14,067 nucleotides of DNA from Alphaproteobacteria bacterium (GCA_003451645.1 DMER01000004.1:1-14067); one strand, 5' to 3'; counted from the first letter of the stretch, positions 1 to 7,546 are shown. Notes: generated by a model not told the origin, from the letters alone. Program-made: numbers and translations.

Positions 1-685
1 CCGCGCTGCGTGCCCGCAAGCGCCCGGCCCCGAAGGCATAGACCTTGTCTCGTCCAAGCAAGAAGGCTTGGAACCCTAAAGGGAAGACCGGGAAAAATGC
101 CGGATCGAAAACGTCCAGCCCGCCTGTGTAGGCTCCAAAGGCCGGAAGCACGAGCCTGCGGCCATCGCTGACAAAACTGGGCCGCGAAATGCGGCGTCCC
201 TTGACCGTGACGGCTGCTTTCGGGTGGAGATGGCCGCAAACTTCGCCATGTGCCAGCCCTTCAGAGGGATCGTGCCGGAACGTCAGCGGCCCCATCTGCA
301 AGGTCTCGACAAAGGTGAGATCCGGCACCCCTTGCAACCCTTCATCATGATTGCCGGTAATCCATATCCAGCCGCAGCGTTGGGTGAGCGCACGCAGATA
401 AGCCCGGTCGTCTGGCGCCATGCGCAGTGCTGCATTACCGTCGTGAAAACTATCGCCCAGCGCCACCACGGTCCGAGGCGCCAGCTCCTGACACAATTGA
501 TCGAGCCGCACGATCGTGGCGCGCGTATCATAGGGCGGCAAGAATTGACCCCGCACGCCATAGGAGGACCCTTTTTCGAAATGCAAATCGGCCACTGCCA
601 GGAGTTGGCGCTCCGGCCACCATATTGCGCCCTCTGGTCTCAAGACCAGTTGCGCGCCATTCACGTCTAAAACGGTGTCAGTCAA
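1..685 (-). CDS. pdeM: PdeM, ligase-associated DNA-repair metallophosphoesterase nuclease (3' end cut by window edge)
   Basis: Calcineurin-like phosphoesterase of the PdeM (MPE) family, a Mn-dependent DNA nuclease found with Lhr helicases and ATP-dependent ligases. My own translation of the minus strand is open from the start to the left edge (228 codons, close to the usual full length, so only a few residues are probably missing). Metal-site motifs appear in family order: ADLHFEKG (D33, H35), ALGDSFHD (D78), TGNHDEG (N112-H113-D114), RHD (H138) and CGHLHP (H152, H154). The region around WWPE and PPYDTR also matches the family. The chosen start is TTG at 685-683, because GGAGG lies 9 bases upstream and translation would couple to lhr, whose stop overlaps it by 8 bases. 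An in-frame GTG at 664-662 is the alternative. The function is inferred from the family; identity is confident. Confidence 0.9.
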   Translation of the reverse strand, partial: MTDTVLDVNGAQLVLRPEGAIWWPERQLLAVADLHFEKGSSYGVRGQFLPPYDTRATIVRLDQLCQELAPRTVVALGDSFHDGNAALRMAPDDRAYLRALTQRCGWIWITGNHDEGLQGVPDLTFVETLQMGPLTFRHDPSEGLAHGEVCGHLHPKAAVTVKGRRISRPSFVSDGRRLVLPAFGAYTGGLDVFDPAFFPVFPLGFQAFLLGRDKVYAFGAGRLRARSA

Positions 686-3245
686 GCCGGGTTGCCTCCG
701 CAATCAGAGCCTCCTCCGCCTCGCTCAGCAAGGCTTCGTTGGCGTCCTGCCCAATTTGCTCCTTGCCGATATCCAAAAGAACGGGCACGGCCAAAGGAGA
801 TACTCGGTCCAGGTGCTTGTGAACGATTCGACCCTGAACCCGCCTCAAAAGATCACCCAATCGGGCTAGATCGAGCAAGCCCGTCGCTGCATCTGCTTGT
901 GCGGCTTTCAACAGCAAATGATCGGGCTGATGCTGACGCAACACGTCATAGATGAGATCGGAGTTGAAAGTGATTTGGCGGCCGGTCTTTTCTTGGCCCA
1001 CGAAACGGCGCTCAATGAGCCCTGCAATCATCGCGCAATCGCGGAATTGCCGTTTCAAAAGGTTGGACTCGGCCAGCCACGCATCAAGATCATCACCCAG
1101 CATATCCTCGTCAAACAAGCGGTCGAGCCTAACGCCGCCCATATCCTTCAGGCCCCATATCGACAGAGAATACTCACTCGCCACAAAGCCCATGGGCCGC
1201 AATCCCATGCGCTCCAGGCGCCGTGTTAGCAGCATGCCGAGAGACTGATGGCACAGGCGTCCATCAAACGGGTAGCACACCAGGTAATGGCGATTGCCGC
1301 GCGGAAAGGTCTCGACCAAGAGCTCGTTCTCCTTTGGGAGAAGCGAGCGCAGCTTCTGGATTGACAGCCATTCAACAATAGGCGCGGGAAGGGCCTTCCA
1401 CAGTTTTGGATCCGCGATCATGCGCCGGACGCGGCTCGCCAAGAAGGTCGAGAGCGGGAACTTGCCGCCATAATAGGAGGGAATTTTCGGTTCCTGCGCC
1501 TTCGACGCCGTGACGATGACCTCGGTCTCGTTCAGGCCCTCAAAGCGCAGGATATGTCCGGCGAACAGGAACGTATCGCCCACTGAGAGCTGCGTGAAAA
1601 AATACTCCTCCATCTCGCCCAGGATGCGGCCGCCAAAAACGCCAGCCTTCGGACCCCGGTAAGAGCGCACCAAACGAACCTTGAGCAGAGGCTGCTCGAT
1701 GATCGTGCCAATGTTGAGCCTGTACCGCTGCGCGATCATCGGGTGGGTAATGCGCCACCGCCCGTCGGGCAGCTGGCGCAGCTTCGCGTAGCGCTCATAG
1801 GCGCGCAGCGCGTAGCCCCCGGTTGCAACGAAGTCCAGCGTTTGATCAAAGTCCGCGCGCGTCAGGTGAGCATAGGGCGCCGCCGTGGTCACTTCACGAT
1901 AGAGGTCATCGGCAAGAAAGGGCTCCGACACGGCGCGCCCCAAAATGTGCTGTGCCAGAACATCGAGCGCGCCCGCACGAGGGCGCTCGTCATCGAGTTC
2001 GCCAGCCACAACCGCATCGCGGGCAGCCTCGCATTCCAGAACCTCAAACCGGTTGGCGGGAACCAGGACCGCCTTGCTTGGTTCGTTCATCCGGTGATTG
2101 GAGCGCCCGATCCTTTGCAGCAGGCGGCTTGAGCCCTTGGGCGCACCAATATTGATGACCAGATCGACAGCGCCCCAATCGATCCCCAGATCCAAAGTTG
2201 AGGTACAAACAACCGCGCGCAAAGAGCCCTCGGCCATGGCCGCTTCGACGCGCCGGCGTTGTTCAATCGACAGGCTGCCATGATGCAGCGCGATAGGCAG
2301 AGCCTCGGTATTCGCCGACCAAAGCCACTGAAAGATGAGCTCGGCCTGCGCGCGGGTATTGACGAAAATCAAGCTGACCCCTGCACCCCGGATCAAGCTC
2401 AAGACTTCTTCGATTGCGTGGCGCGCCATATGTCCAGACCATGGGACATGCGCCTGCGAGGCCAGGATCGAGACCTGCGGCGTGGTGCCTTTGTCACCCA
2501 TGACCAAAGCAGCCGGTTTGCCGCCTTGTCCGCCTTGGGGCGTCAGGTAGCGCAACAATGGCTCGGTATCTGCAACGGTCGCCGAAAGGCCGATCCGCAG
2601 ATGTGAGGGTGCAATCTTGGCTAGGCGTGCCAGATTGAGCGACAGAAGATCGCCACGTTTTGACGTTGCCAACACATGCAATTCGTCCAGCACGACAAAG
2701 CGCAAGTCTTGGAACAAGGCCGGCGCCTCGCCGGAGGCCAACAGCAGCGCCAATTGCTCCGGCGTCGTGAGGAGCAAGTCTGGCGGGTCGATCTTTTGCC
2801 TTTGCCGCTTGTGAAGTGCGGTGTCGCCCGTGCGCGTTTCGACACGCGCCTTGAGTTTCATCTCCTTGATGGGATTTTCGAGATTGCGCGCGATGTCGAC
2901 GGCCAAAGCCTTAAGGGGCGAGATATAGAGCGTGTGCACGCTGCGCCGTGCTTGCAACGCCTTTTCTTTGAGTTTGGCGATCAGCGGGTTTGCCGAAGCT
3001 GAGGTGAGCGGCGCGCGAAGCCGGGGTTTGGGCCGGGCTTCGAGATCGCACAGTGCGGGCAGGAAACCCGCCAAGGTCTTGCCGCCCCCAGTCGGTGCGA
3101 CCAGCAGAGCAGGCGACCCTCCGCGTACGGCCTTCAGCACGCCTAGCTGGTGCTTGCGGACCTCCCAGCCCCGGTCTGCAAACCAACGCGCGATGATCTC
3201 AGGCAGCGCATCCGGCGCTTGAAACAAGTCGTGTTGGGCTGTCAT
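678..3245 (-). CDS. lhr: Lhr-core DEXH-box helicase, ligase-associated DNA damage response
   Basis: Superfamily 2 helicase of 855 residues, the size of the Lhr-core / ligase-associated DEXH helicases. Characterised members are ATP-driven 3'-to-5' translocases that unwind duplexes, including RNA:DNA hybrids. Visible motifs: Walker A PTGGGKT (51-57), TPEQL (161-165), motif II DELH (187-190), motif III SAT (221-223), FVNTRAQ (294-300), TSTLDLGIDWG (348-358) and motif VI QRIGRSNH (377-384). After the two RecA domains come the Lhr winged-helix and barrel regions and a DEAD/H-associated C-terminal domain (about 600-790). The start is ATG 3245-3243, giving an MTAQHDLF N-terminus. The same frame stays open upstream for another 148 codons, but that stretch is antisense to the hydroxylase gene and resembles no helicase sequence. 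The ribosome site is weak. The stop overlaps the pdeM start by 8 bases, so the two genes are co-translated. Confidence 0.93.
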   Translation of the reverse strand: MTAQHDLFQAPDALPEIIARWFADRGWEVRKHQLGVLKAVRGGSPALLVAPTGGGKTLAGFLPALCDLEARPKPRLRAPLTSASANPLIAKLKEKALQARRSVHTLYISPLKALAVDIARNLENPIKEMKLKARVETRTGDTALHKRQRQKIDPPDLLLTTPEQLALLLASGEAPALFQDLRFVVLDELHVLATSKRGDLLSLNLARLAKIAPSHLRIGLSATVADTEPLLRYLTPQGGQGGKPAALVMGDKGTTPQVSILASQAHVPWSGHMARHAIEEVLSLIRGAGVSLIFVNTRAQAELIFQWLWSANTEALPIALHHGSLSIEQRRRVEAAMAEGSLRAVVCTSTLDLGIDWGAVDLVINIGAPKGSSRLLQRIGRSNHRMNEPSKAVLVPANRFEVLECEAARDAVVAGELDDERPRAGALDVLAQHILGRAVSEPFLADDLYREVTTAAPYAHLTRADFDQTLDFVATGGYALRAYERYAKLRQLPDGRWRITHPMIAQRYRLNIGTIIEQPLLKVRLVRSYRGPKAGVFGGRILGEMEEYFFTQLSVGDTFLFAGHILRFEGLNETEVIVTASKAQEPKIPSYYGGKFPLSTFLASRVRRMIADPKLWKALPAPIVEWLSIQKLRSLLPKENELLVETFPRGNRHYLVCYPFDGRLCHQSLGMLLTRRLERMGLRPMGFVASEYSLSIWGLKDMGGVRLDRLFDEDMLGDDLDAWLAESNLLKRQFRDCAMIAGLIERRFVGQEKTGRQITFNSDLIYDVLRQHQPDHLLLKAAQADAATGLLDLARLGDLLRRVQGRIVHKHLDRVSPLAVPVLLDIGKEQIGQDANEALLSEAEEALIAEATRLD

Positions 3246-3380
3246 CCATTCATGATGGCCCGTTGGAAGGCATTCGCCAAGACACCCTGGTGAGCCCGCA
3301 AGCCCTATGGATTGCTGGCAGCCGGACAGGGTGCTAGCGTTCGCTATGCTGCGCGTGCCCTCAAGGGGAAGACCAAGGCC

Positions 3381-4046
3381 TTGTTTCTTGAAGTTCCAGA
3401 TTTGCTGCTGTCCGATGAACTGACCCAGCTGCGCGGCATTGCCGCCAACGCGCGCTTTCAAGATGGCAAGATCACCAATCCTCATAATCAGACCAAGAAC
3501 AATCTCCAGATCGACTATGCCGATCAGGGCTATCAGCAGTCCTCGGCGATGGCGCTCGCAGCCCTGATGCGCAGTGACGCATTTCGCAATTTCGCTTTCC
3601 CCCGCAAGATCGCGCCACCCCTGATGAGCCGCTACGAACCAGGCATGACCTATGGCGCGCATGCCGATGCGCCATTGATGGTCAACCAAGGTCAGCCCCT
3701 GCGCTCAGACTTGTCTTGTACGATCTTTTTGGAGGACCCTTCGGCCTATGAGGGCGGGGAGCTTGTCATCTATCTCGGCACACGCCCTTGCGCATTCAAA
3801 GGCAAGCCTGGGTCAGCGATTGTCTATCCCTCAACCACTCTGCACGAAGTGGTGCCAGTCAGGCAGGGACACAGGCTGGTCCTCATCACCTTCATTCAAA
3901 GCCAGATCCGGGATCAGGCGCAGCGTGAAATCCTCTGGAGCATCGGTGAAGTGTCCGCGCTTGAGGGCCTGACCATGCAGTTCGAGAACCGGATGCGCCT
4001 GGAGCATGCACGCTCAAATCTCATGCGCATGTGGCTTGAAACCTAA
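3381..4046 (+). CDS. piuC: PKHD-type Fe(II)/2-oxoglutarate-dependent hydroxylase (PiuC/YbiX family)
   Basis: Member of the PiuC/YbiX family of Fe(II)- and 2-oxoglutarate-dependent dioxygenases. These are often iron-regulated and sit near TonB-dependent siderophore receptors, but their substrate is not settled. The iron ligands are visible as H-x-D in GAHADA (H94, D96) and the distal H155 in TTLHEV; R165 in GHRLVL fits the 2-oxoglutarate anchor. FLEDPSAYEGGELV and YPSTTLHEV are family signatures. With TTG at 3381 the protein is 221 residues, matching the usual length of about 225, and its N-terminus aligns with that of YbiX. A purine-rich GGGGAAG lies about 9-12 bases upstream. A longer frame from TTG 3312 adds 23 residues that look unlike the family and has no ribosome site. 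No ATG is usable here. No siderophore receptor is present nearby, which is unusual for this family. The family call is firm; the start is less so. Confidence 0.88.
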   Translation: MFLEVPDLLLSDELTQLRGIAANARFQDGKITNPHNQTKNNLQIDYADQGYQQSSAMALAALMRSDAFRNFAFPRKIAPPLMSRYEPGMTYGAHADAPLMVNQGQPLRSDLSCTIFLEDPSAYEGGELVIYLGTRPCAFKGKPGSAIVYPSTTLHEVVPVRQGHRLVLITFIQSQIRDQAQREILWSIGEVSALEGLTMQFENRMRLEHARSNLMRMWLET

Positions 4047-4047
4047 G

Positions 4048-4066
4048 GACCACCAACTAGGTGGTC
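4048..4066. repeat. Perfect inverted repeat between the hydroxylase and SDR genes
   Basis: Seven-base arms GACCACC (4048-4054) and GGTGGTC (4060-4066) flank the 5-base loop AACTA. They begin one base after the hydroxylase stop codon. No T-run follows, so it is not a standard intrinsic terminator. It could be an mRNA-stabilising hairpin, a weak or Rho-assisted terminator, or a regulator site for the SDR gene 32 bases downstream. The repeat is seen directly; the role is a guess. Confidence 0.45.
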
Positions 4067-4097
4067 GATAGCACCGGTCCAACCAGGAGGATAAATC

Positions 4098-5006
4098 ATG
4101 CAGACGTCGATGTTCCGATCCGACCTTTTCAAGGGCAAGCGTATCCTGGTCACTGGCGGCGGAACGGGCTTGGGCCGGGAGATGGCGGACGAATATGCGC
4201 GGCTTGGGGCTGAGGTCTATATCTGCGGGCGCCGCGGCGCGGTGGTGGAGGAAACGGCAGCCGAACTGTCCAAAGCAAACAATGCCAAGGTCACCGGTCT
4301 CGCCTGTGACATCAGGGTACCTGATGCGGTGGACGACATGATGACCCGTGTTTTCAACGAGGGACCGCTGGATGGTCTCGTCAACAATGCTGCAGGCAAT
4401 TTCATCAGCCGCACGAAGGACCTTTCGCCCAATGCCTTCAATGCCATCGCCAATATCGTCTTTCATGGGACCTTCTATGTGACGCTGGCAGCGGGGAAAC
4501 GCTGGATCGCTGCGGACCACAAGGCCAATGTGATCTCAATACTGACGACCTGGGTTTGGAATGGCGGGCCCTTCACCGTACCGTCCGCGATGTCCAAGGC
4601 CGGCATCAACATCATGACCAAGTCTTTGGCGGCCGAGTGGGCGCCGCATGGCATCCGGCTGAACGCGATTGCGCCAGGGCCATTTCCGACCAAAGGCGCA
4701 TGGGAGCGCCTCAATCCCGGCAGCATCCGCGCGGGCACCATGGGGTCACAGGAGGATAGCTCCGCCCAAGGCAATCCCATGGGCCGCGTAGGACAGATGC
4801 ATGAGTTGCGCAACCTCGCCTGCTTTTTGATGTCCGACGGGTGCGATTATCTTACGGGGGAGACCATCGCGATTGACGGTGGCGCCTATCTTGCCGGTGG
4901 CGGCAATTTCTCTGCTTTGGCCAAGCTTGGCGATGCCGACTGGGAAAACATCCGCTCCATGATCAAATCGGCGAACGACAAGGACAGGGTCGCGCGCACG
5001 GTGTAG
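4098..5006 (+). CDS. SDR-family oxidoreductase, 2,4-dienoyl-CoA reductase type
   Basis: Short-chain dehydrogenase/reductase of 302 residues that looks closest to 2,4-dienoyl-CoA reductases, which reduce dienoyl-CoA during beta-oxidation of unsaturated fatty acids. The nucleotide-binding loop TGGGTGLG is at 19-26. GRR (44-46) after the second strand favours NADP(H). NNAAGNF is at 96-102, and VPSAMSKAG (161-169) carries Lys167. LAAEW and APGP (192-195) followed by TKGAWERL also match this branch. The canonical YxxxK Tyr is Ser163, as in mitochondrial DECR1, but the separate Tyr that DECR1 uses after its TT also seems absent: the segment reads TTWVWNGG. The start is certain: AGGAGG at 4085-4090, 7 bases before ATG. 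It lies 51 bases after the hydroxylase and could be co-transcribed with it. The substrate cannot be read from sequence; another enoyl-CoA-like reductase is possible. Confidence 0.88.
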   Translation: MQTSMFRSDLFKGKRILVTGGGTGLGREMADEYARLGAEVYICGRRGAVVEETAAELSKANNAKVTGLACDIRVPDAVDDMMTRVFNEGPLDGLVNNAAGNFISRTKDLSPNAFNAIANIVFHGTFYVTLAAGKRWIAADHKANVISILTTWVWNGGPFTVPSAMSKAGINIMTKSLAAEWAPHGIRLNAIAPGPFPTKGAWERLNPGSIRAGTMGSQEDSSAQGNPMGRVGQMHELRNLACFLMSDGCDYLTGETIAIDGGAYLAGGGNFSALAKLGDADWENIRSMIKSANDKDRVARTV

Positions 5007-5016
5007 CCAGTTCCTG

Positions 5017-5808
5017 TCAGCCCCCCGCTTGCGCAAGCTTCAGCGCCTCATAGCTCTCTTTGAAGCCATGCAGAGGATAGGCGATATCGATCTTTTGTTT
5101 TGAGCCACTCAAGAAGAAGCGGACCAGGAGCTGCTCACCCGCCGTCATTTGCGCAGCAGCTTGCGGCGGCATAGCGCTCTGAATCATGCATTGCGCTTCA
5201 TTGCAGGTTTCGAAGGTCGCCTTGAACGCGGGGTTCTTATCGATCGCGAAGAGGGCGAACTTCTCGCCATTCGCCCGTCCGGGTAGTTGGAGCACCAAGA
5301 ACGGCTTCTGCTCGGGCCCTACGACCGCCACATTGAAGACAGCCATGACCCGTGGTTTGGACTGCGCGGTGCGCACTTGCATGCGCGCATGGGTCAAGCA
5401 CCTTGGCCTTTTGGCGCCCGTCGCCGCGATGTCCGCGCCAAGGTCGGGAGAAACAGGGGCACTTGCGGCAACGCCACTTTCCGCCCCCGCTTCATCCTTG
5501 CGGCAATAGAGCGTCCACATGCCGTATTTATGCTCACCGACAAAATCGCTTGGCGGGGTGAATGGCACTATGGACGGCAGGGTGTTTTGTGCCTGTGCGG
5601 TGCGTCGGCTTTCCGGAACCGACGGTGCGGTCAGCCGCCCAATGACCATGACCAATATCATGGCCAAACCGGCAAGAATGCCGACCCAAATGTTCCAGTT
5701 AATCACGCCGGTTATCCAAGTTTGTGTGTTGCTTTGTCCTTTAGCTATACGCAACGGCTTCACCGTTCGCCAGCGGTGAGGCGGGTTTGCCGTTATTTTC
5801 TGAGCCAT
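5017..5808 (-). CDS. IalB-family (invasion-associated locus B) protein with N-terminal membrane anchor
   Basis: A 263-residue protein whose C-terminal two thirds (about 90-258) fit the invasion-associated locus B family, which is widespread in alphaproteobacteria, mostly non-pathogens, and exported across the inner membrane. Evidence: a MWTLYC opening, paired cysteines C102/C137 and C202/C207 (TCNEAQCM) likely to form disulfides, a strand-rich middle, and the closing YPLHGFKESYEAL. Instead of a simple cleavable signal peptide there are about 36 polar, basic residues, then one hydrophobic segment (about 37-57), then a Pro-rich linker. This suggests a single-pass inner-membrane anchor with a periplasmic IalB domain. 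It converges with the SDR gene across a 10-base gap and diverges from the OmpA-like gene, with which it shares 5809-5936. The ribosome site at the ATG is weak. The molecular function of the family is unknown, and 'invasion' is a historical name. Confidence 0.82.
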   Translation of the reverse strand: MAQKITANPPHRWRTVKPLRIAKGQSNTQTWITGVINWNIWVGILAGLAMILVMVIGRLTAPSVPESRRTAQAQNTLPSIVPFTPPSDFVGEHKYGMWTLYCRKDEAGAESGVAASAPVSPDLGADIAATGAKRPRCLTHARMQVRTAQSKPRVMAVFNVAVVGPEQKPFLVLQLPGRANGEKFALFAIDKNPAFKATFETCNEAQCMIQSAMPPQAAAQMTAGEQLLVRFFLSGSKQKIDIAYPLHGFKESYEALKLAQAGG

Positions 5809-5844
5809 GATCGCCGTTCGAACACGGGAAACCTTTGAAGACCC

Positions 5845-5873
5845 ATTTTCCCTGCCTTAACAAGCTGTTACAA
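5845..5873 (-). promoter_or_regulatory. Candidate promoter for the IalB-family gene
   Basis: Read on the minus strand: TTGTAA (5873-5868) and GAAAAT (5850-5845) with a 17-base spacer. Each box matches the sigma-70 consensus at 4 of 6 positions. It lies 37 bases upstream of the ATG. This is a weak match, supported mainly by its place in a divergent intergenic region. Confidence 0.25.
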
Positions 5874-5886
5874 GCGCTGCTATAGG
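5857..5886 (+). promoter_or_regulatory. Candidate promoter for the OmpA-like / coiled-coil pair
   Basis: TTAACA (5857-5862, 5 of 6 matches to TTGACA) and TATAGG (5881-5886, 4 of 6 to TATAAT) with an 18-base spacer. The inverted repeat TAACA-AGC-TGTTA (5858-5870) overlaps the -35 box and could be an operator, since it also touches the divergent promoter candidate. The expected transcript would start around 5893, leaving a leader of about 40 bases. Confidence 0.35.
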
Positions 5887-5936
5887 GTTCGCGAAGCACA
5901 AGAACAGCAAAGCGTTAAGGAGTCTGGGGCTTGACC

Positions 5937-7481
5937 ATGGGCCGGTGGGTCGTCGCATGTGGACTGCTTGCGCTGGCGGCGCTTGGCTATTTTGCCAATT
6001 ACTCCAGCAGCGACGTCATGGGCTTGCGCTCGACGCGCGTCATTGCTGCTGATCTTGAGCGCAAGGCTGATGCTGTGGTGAAAAGCCAAGCGGGGGCATG
6101 GGCCAGCATCAAGCTTCATGGACAGATTGTCACGGTATCCGGCGTCGCGCGCACAGAGGAAGAACGCGACCAGCTGATCCGGGCCATCGAGAAACTGGTC
6201 TGGCAAGGCGGGCCGGTCTGGGGCGGCATTGTGCACGTCCGCAACCGGGCCCAAGTGGAGCCCGAGCAACGGCCCTATGTGTGGACCGCCACGATCATCG
6301 ATACGCGCCGCTTGCGGATTACCGGTTTTGCGCCCTCGGTAGCCGCCCAAGCGGAAGTCCTGGCGATTGCCCAAAAGCAATTTCCATCGGGCGTCGAAGA
6401 CTTGAGCCGCATTGCCGGTGGCGCGCCTAAGAAGGGAAACTGGGCCTCCGCCATCATCTACATGCTGCCGCAACTTGAGCGGCTGGCCGAGGGCGCGACT
6501 TTGTCCTTCACGGACAGCAATTTCCTGATCCAGGGCATAACGGACAATCCAGCCTTGCCCACGCAGATACAGAATCATGTTGGGGCGATCAGCCCGCCAT
6601 ATCAGGGCGACGCGCGGATAGAGCTGCTTGGCGAGGGCTCGCTGAATTTGCCGATCACCTCAGAGCCCGTCGATCTCAATCAGCCCTTTGTGTGGAATGC
6701 ACGGATCGAAACGCTGACGCGCAAGGTCGAGTTGACGGGATTGTCTCCCTCGCAAGAGATCAAGGACACTATTGCTGCCGTGGCGCTGCGGGAGTTCCCA
6801 GCCGGGGTCGATGACCGCACCCAGATCGTACCCATTCCGCAGCCTGCTGAATGGGTCGCGGCGGCGACATGGACGCTGAGGCTGCTGACCAAACTCAACG
6901 CCGGTGAGGCCAATTTTCAGGGTAATTCTCTGCAGCTGGTCGGTGTGGCGCCAACCGATTTCGCCCGGGAGAATGTCAGGAATGGGGCAGAGACTGGATT
7001 GCCACCCCCGTACACGGGCAGCACCCGTCTGACTGTCGGCTCGGCGGCTCAACCCGATGCGCCTCCGCCATCGGGAGGGAACTCGGAACCAGAAGCAGTC
7101 ATCCGGTCGGCCGCCGCCAAGACTTGCCAGGCCGATATCGACCGCGTCATGGCGGGACAGGTAATCGAATTTGAGTCCGCCTCAACACAGCTGCAGACGA
7201 CGAGCCATGCACTGCTGGATCAAATCGCCGGTATCGCTTTGAAGTGCCCAAGTCTGCGCCTGATCGTTTCGGGCCACACGGATAATTCCGGCAATGCTGC
7301 AAGCAACCGCCAATTGTCCAAGGGCCGCGCGACCTCTGTAATTGCCTATCTGCGCGAAAAGGGCGTCGCCAACGGACGCATGTCGAGCAAAGGCTATGGT
7401 CAAGAGCGTCCGATCGCGAGCAATGACACACCAGAGGGCAAGGCGCGCAATAGGCGGATCGAGATCACTGTTATCGATTGA
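5937..7481 (+). CDS. OmpA-family peptidoglycan-binding protein with duplicated BON-like region
   Basis: A 514-residue envelope protein. An N-terminal hydrophobic segment (about 3-21) lacks an obvious cleavage site and may act as a signal anchor. Residues about 34-105 look like a BON domain. Two homologous blocks follow: 113-224 and 250-361. Each opens with P[YF]VW-x-A, has TG-x-x-PS and FP-x-GV-x-D in the middle, and ends PPY-x-G. A Pro/Gly-rich linker leads to a C-terminal OmpA domain (about 395-514) with GHTDNSG, D449 and R464 at the positions that bind diaminopimelate in OmpA, and NRRIEI near the end. Cys397 and Cys437 may pair. The protein probably holds the envelope to peptidoglycan. AAGGAG at 5917-5922 is 14 bases from this ATG but 8 bases from an in-frame TTG at 5931, so the start may be that TTG (two residues longer). 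It is probably co-transcribed with the next gene. Confidence 0.87.
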   Translation: MGRWVVACGLLALAALGYFANYSSSDVMGLRSTRVIAADLERKADAVVKSQAGAWASIKLHGQIVTVSGVARTEEERDQLIRAIEKLVWQGGPVWGGIVHVRNRAQVEPEQRPYVWTATIIDTRRLRITGFAPSVAAQAEVLAIAQKQFPSGVEDLSRIAGGAPKKGNWASAIIYMLPQLERLAEGATLSFTDSNFLIQGITDNPALPTQIQNHVGAISPPYQGDARIELLGEGSLNLPITSEPVDLNQPFVWNARIETLTRKVELTGLSPSQEIKDTIAAVALREFPAGVDDRTQIVPIPQPAEWVAAATWTLRLLTKLNAGEANFQGNSLQLVGVAPTDFARENVRNGAETGLPPPYTGSTRLTVGSAAQPDAPPPSGGNSEPEAVIRSAAAKTCQADIDRVMAGQVIEFESASTQLQTTSHALLDQIAGIALKCPSLRLIVSGHTDNSGNAASNRQLSKGRATSVIAYLREKGVANGRMSSKGYGQERPIASNDTPEGKARNRRIEITVID

Positions 7482-7546
7482 GACAAAACCAAAACGTTTC
7501 TGTGGCTTTTCAGGCTATTCCAGAAGAACGAGGCAAAGGTTCGGCC

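Noticed and set aside
3246..3689. Upstream extension of the lhr reading frame by 148 codons, which would make a helicase of about 1000 residues
   Set aside because: It is fully antisense to the clearly conserved hydroxylase gene, resembles no helicase domain, and the family N-terminus begins at ATG 3245. It is an open frame caused by GC-rich codon bias.
5027..5038. Perfect 12-base palindrome GCTTGCGCAAGC between the convergent SDR and IalB genes
   Set aside because: It lies inside the IalB coding end, has only a 4-base stem if the centre is looped, and no T-run follows. It is too weak to call a terminator.
5880..6578. Minus-strand open frame of 232 codons across the OmpA-like gene
   Set aside because: It would cover the OmpA-like gene start and its promoter region; it has no recognisable domain and no ribosome site that I can identify.
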